Source of the DNA: Chitinophagaceae bacterium
GTDB lineage: Bacteria; Bacteroidota; Bacteroidia; Chitinophagales; Chitinophagaceae
Assembly: GCA_025351145.1 (NCBI GenBank)
Contig: JANXWM010000586.1
Location: 1 to 16,850 of the forward strand
Length of the DNA stretch: 16,850 nt
Reading direction: 5' to 3'
Both the position numbers and the translations under genes were made by a program. Positions 14,948-16,850 of the stretch are shown in pieces. Each line of letters opens with the position of its first letter. Positions within the stretch are counted from its first letter, which is position 1. The notes beneath the pieces were generated by a model. The model was given only the letters and a program-made list of their open reading frames with translations, searched no databases and was not told where the DNA came from.

Positions 14948-15937
14948 ATGAGAAATCCAATTTGTCTTCCCGCCTTATTTTTTACACTTGCAGTTGCCTG
15001 CAGTAAAGAAAACAATCACCAAAATATTTCCGCCGCAGGTGTTCAAAATCAGCAGCAGGCATGCACCGCAACGTTAGCAGATGCAGAGAACATCGCGATC
15101 TTTCCGGCAAACAATGCATGGAACACAGATATATCGGCCAGGCCCGTTGATGCTTACAATACGGCTATTATTGCAGGCTTTAGTACATGGCCGGTGAAAA
15201 CAGATTTTGGCAGCGGCACATGGCTTGGCGCACCAATCGGTATTCCTTATGTGGTGGTATGCGGCAGCCAGCAAAAGTATTCCGTAAAATTCAGGGCCAA
15301 TGGTTACGATGGCAACTATGGAAGCGAAAGCGACAAAGGCCCTTATGCTATACCGCTTACTGCACCCATAGAAGGCAATGGCAGCGGCGATTCGCATGTA
15401 ATTGCCATTGATAAAGACAGCGGTATTTTGTACGAATTATACAATGCCAGCTTAAACGTGGATCATTGGGAAGCATCGTCTGGCGCTATCTTTCATTTAA
15501 ACAGTAATGCGCTGCGCCCAAAAGGCTGGACCTCCGCCGATGCTGCGGGCCTGCCCATCTTTGCCGGACTTGTGCGTTATGAAGAAGTTTTAAAAGGCAC
15601 CATCGATCATGCTATTCGTTTTACATTGGCCAGCAACAATGTGTATCCCGGTTATATTTATCCGGCACGGCATAAAACCAGCAGCACCGGTTTGCAGCAT
15701 GCATCGCTGCCTTTTGGTGCACGCATTAGGCTGAAAGCCAACTACGATATCAGCACCTTTTCCCCGCACAACCAGGTTATATTAACGGCCATGAAAAAGT
15801 ATGGTTTAATGCTCGCCGATATTGGCACCAATATGTACATCAGCGGCGCACCTGATGAGCGCTGGAACAACGATGAACTGCGTGAGCTGCTGCGGGTAAC
15901 AGGTTCCAACTTTGAAGTGGTAAAGTTTAATCCTTAA
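14948..15937 (+). CDS. Exported lipoprotein of unknown function
   Basis: I do not recognise a named domain in this 329-residue protein. It starts with a lipoprotein signal (hydrophobic run, then AVACS with Cys18) and a Gln/Asn-rich linker to about 40. The globular part contains FPANNAWNTDIS, GAPIGIPYVVV, GSGDSHVIAIDKDSGILYELYNA, VDHWEASSGAIFHLNSN, IDHAIRFTLA, and a long C-terminal region with QVILTAMKKYGLMLADIGTNMY. The clear, evenly spaced motifs with conserved-looking His, Asp and Trp residues suggest a single extracytoplasmic domain of about 280 residues, perhaps an enzyme (inference). It is transcribed alone, with no clear partner. The ATG at 14948 gives the lipobox at the right distance, supporting the start. 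Confidence 0.85.
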   Translation: MRNPICLPALFFTLAVACSKENNHQNISAAGVQNQQQACTATLADAENIAIFPANNAWNTDISARPVDAYNTAIIAGFSTWPVKTDFGSGTWLGAPIGIPYVVVCGSQQKYSVKFRANGYDGNYGSESDKGPYAIPLTAPIEGNGSGDSHVIAIDKDSGILYELYNASLNVDHWEASSGAIFHLNSNALRPKGWTSADAAGLPIFAGLVRYEEVLKGTIDHAIRFTLASNNVYPGYIYPARHKTSSTGLQHASLPFGARIRLKANYDISTFSPHNQVILTAMKKYGLMLADIGTNMYISGAPDERWNNDELRELLRVTGSNFEVVKFNP

Positions 15938-15970
15938 ACAGCAGCCTTCTCTTTTTACAACGTATAAATA

Positions 15971-16060
15971 CATTTTTTAAACCAAGCCAATAGCAGACAT
16001 GAAGCTTTGGTTGCGTCGCACTCTTGTACGGTTGGATTATATATTGGGCTTTAACCGCAG
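15971..16060 (-). repeat. Intergenic repeat, copy J with upstream module
   Basis: An exact core on the minus strand (16029-16011) continues as CCAAAGCTTCATGTCTGC and ends near TTGGTTTAAAAAATG (about 15971). Before the core, GGTTAAAGCCCAATATATAA (within 16060-16035) matches the stretch before F and H. It lies between two convergent genes. Confidence 0.9.
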
Positions 16061-16079
16061 TGAAGATTGAAGCCGATAG

Positions 16080-16093
16080 TTCGTGTACACGAA
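16080..16093. other. Perfect 14-bp palindrome
   Basis: TTCGTGTACACGAA is its own reverse complement. It lies between two convergent gene ends, 50 bp from the head of repeat copy J and 23 bp past the DUF2200 stop. There is no T tract, so it is not a clear terminator. Its GTGTACAC centre could be a protein-binding site or a remnant of a second repeat head (GTAC). Confidence 0.5.
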
Positions 16094-16115
16094 GCGGGAT
16101 GAATGCTTATAAAAA

Positions 16116-16466
16116 TTAACTTCTTAAAATTTTCTCCATAGCTTTTCCCTTTGCTAATTCATCAACCAATTTATCTAAATAACGAACCTTTTGCATAAGC
16201 TTGTCTTCAATTGCTTCTACACGATACCCACAAATTACACCTGTAATTTTTGCAACATTCGGATTAAGGGCAGGCACCTCTGCGAAAAATGTTTCAAAAT
16301 CACTTTTCTTGTCAATTTGCTTTTGCAATGTTTGTGCATTGTAACCCGTTAGCCAGAATATAATAGCATCAACCTCATTTTTTGTGCGTCCCTTTTTCTC
16401 TGCTTTTTTTATATACAAGGGATAGACGCTGGAAAATAACATTCTGTAAACTCTTGTATTATCCAT
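16116..16466 (-). CDS. DUF2200-domain protein
   Basis: The 116-residue protein matches the DUF2200 family along its whole length: MDNTRVYRMLFSSVYPLYIK at the start, KKGRTKNEVDAIIFWLTGY in the middle, and NPNVAKITGVICGYRVEAIED with VRYLDKLVDELAKGK at the end. No signal peptide or membrane segment is seen, so it is probably cytoplasmic. The function of the family is not established. It is transcribed alone on the minus strand, with a short AT-rich leader. The identification rests on recalled family motifs and fits the family's usual length of about 115-120. Confidence 0.9.
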   Translation of the reverse strand: MDNTRVYRMLFSSVYPLYIKKAEKKGRTKNEVDAIIFWLTGYNAQTLQKQIDKKSDFETFFAEVPALNPNVAKITGVICGYRVEAIEDKLMQKVRYLDKLVDELAKGKAMEKILRS

Positions 16467-16790
16467 TTCATTTGGTTTTAAAATACATGAATAAATTATC
16501 CAGTTAGTTTTAAGTTATCATGGTTAATGCGGCTTGCAATTAACGGGCAGGTGTAGAATTAGAATTCCCTCTGCCTGCAACCGCTGCTGATTGAAAATAT
16601 ATTGATGAAGTTAAGTACAAAAGCTGATAGACATTCGTCGGCTGGAACTGATGCTGGGATTTGCAATTTGCTGATGTTACAATGTCAAGCCCAACTTGTA
16701 TAAAACCCAATGTTGTACTAAACCTTCGGTAGTTTGTAAGCCTCATCAAAATTGAAGAGGCTTTGCTTTGCATGAACTAAATTTTTTTTT
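16467..16790. other. 324-bp intergenic region without a clear gene
   Basis: Short open frames here lack family features and are not called. It is one of only two gaps longer than 150 bp where I see no copy of the repeat. It carries the DUF2200 leader at the left and a stem-loop plus T run at the right. Nothing else stands out. Confidence 0.5.
16738..16763 (+). other. Stem-loop before the right-edge open frame
   Basis: AAGCCTC (16738-16744) pairs with GAGGCTT (16757-16763) around a 12-base loop. A run of nine T (16782-16790) follows 18 bases later, directly before an ATG. The distance is too long for a typical intrinsic terminator; it could be a leader structure or chance. Confidence 0.3.
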
Positions 16791-16850
16791 ATGCAAACAT
16801 CAAAACAAACTACCAGCCCTGGCAAAAGGGCTAAAGATTATGTAACAATT
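16791..16850 (+). CDS. Possible start of a gene cut by the right edge
   Basis: ATG at 16791 opens a frame of 20 codons to the end of the window, beginning MQTSKQTTSPGKRAKDYVTI. It is preceded by a run of T and no Shine-Dalgarno site, which is common in this group. The residues do not identify a family. The call depends on sequence outside the window. Confidence 0.4.
   Translation, partial: MQTSKQTTSPGKRAKDYVTI

Noticed and set aside
914..16029. Reading the repeats as a CRISPR array
   Set aside because: Copies are kilobases apart, in both orientations, with genes between; no regular spacers or cas genes are present.
914..16029. Reading the core as a simple transcription terminator
   Set aside because: A single core has no long stem or T run, it occurs in divergent promoter regions (H, K), and separate terminators exist beside copies F, G and I.
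16540..16773. Open frame of 77 codons on the minus strand in the right gap
   Set aside because: No recognisable motif, runs through the stem-loop region, and has no supporting context.
1..16850. tRNA, rRNA or known riboswitch genes
   Set aside because: No cloverleaf, rRNA or recognisable aptamer sequence was noticed by eye on either strand; a covariance-model search was not possible.

Overview
The window looks like chromosomal DNA from a Bacteroidota bacterium, most likely of the Chitinophagaceae (Niastella/Chitinophaga/Ferruginibacter type). The reasons are a complete SusC/SusD pair, many exported lipoproteins, moderately AT-rich DNA, AT-rich leaders without clear Shine-Dalgarno sites, and a few promoter candidates resembling the Bacteroidota TTTG / TAnnTTTG pattern. 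The family assignment is inference.

Left part (1-8081): a glycan-uptake locus. On the minus strand, in transcription order, lie a GntR/UTRA regulator, a SusC-type TonB-dependent transporter, its SusD-type lipoprotein and a ROK sugar kinase cut by the left edge. Divergent from the regulator is a secreted beta-propeller protein of the DUF4185/DUF5005 type. The 167-bp region between regulator and propeller gene carries two copies of ACATGTTCATACATG, the likely operator. A plausible reading is that the propeller protein acts on a glycan outside the cell, SusCD imports the product, ROK phosphorylates it, and the GntR protein senses a sugar phosphate.

Middle (8082-12100): a two-gene unit encodes a membrane-anchored protein with a possible HMA-like (ferredoxin-like) fold and an exported lipoprotein that reads as a truncated-hemoglobin relative. 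It is closed by a strong terminator. Then come an exported S10 serine carboxypeptidase (minus) and a small DoxX-like membrane protein (plus).

Right part (12101-16850): an alpha-D-phosphohexomutase, a PyrR-like phosphoribosyltransferase, an exported lipoprotein of unknown function, a DUF2200 protein, and perhaps the first 20 codons of a gene running off the right edge.

The most striking feature belongs to no gene. A repeat with the core GTACAAGAGTGCGACGCAA occurs about twelve times, always between genes, in nine of the eleven gaps longer than 150 bp. Seven cores are exact, two differ by one base, and three are more degraded. The core is followed by a partly conserved tail of about 40 bases ending near TTGGCTCA plus an A/T tract, and some copies share a conserved stretch before the core. 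Several copies form inverted pairs. No transposase or other mover is visible here. The family may be a REP/MITE-like element, a dispersed protein-binding site, or a DNA-uptake-type signal.
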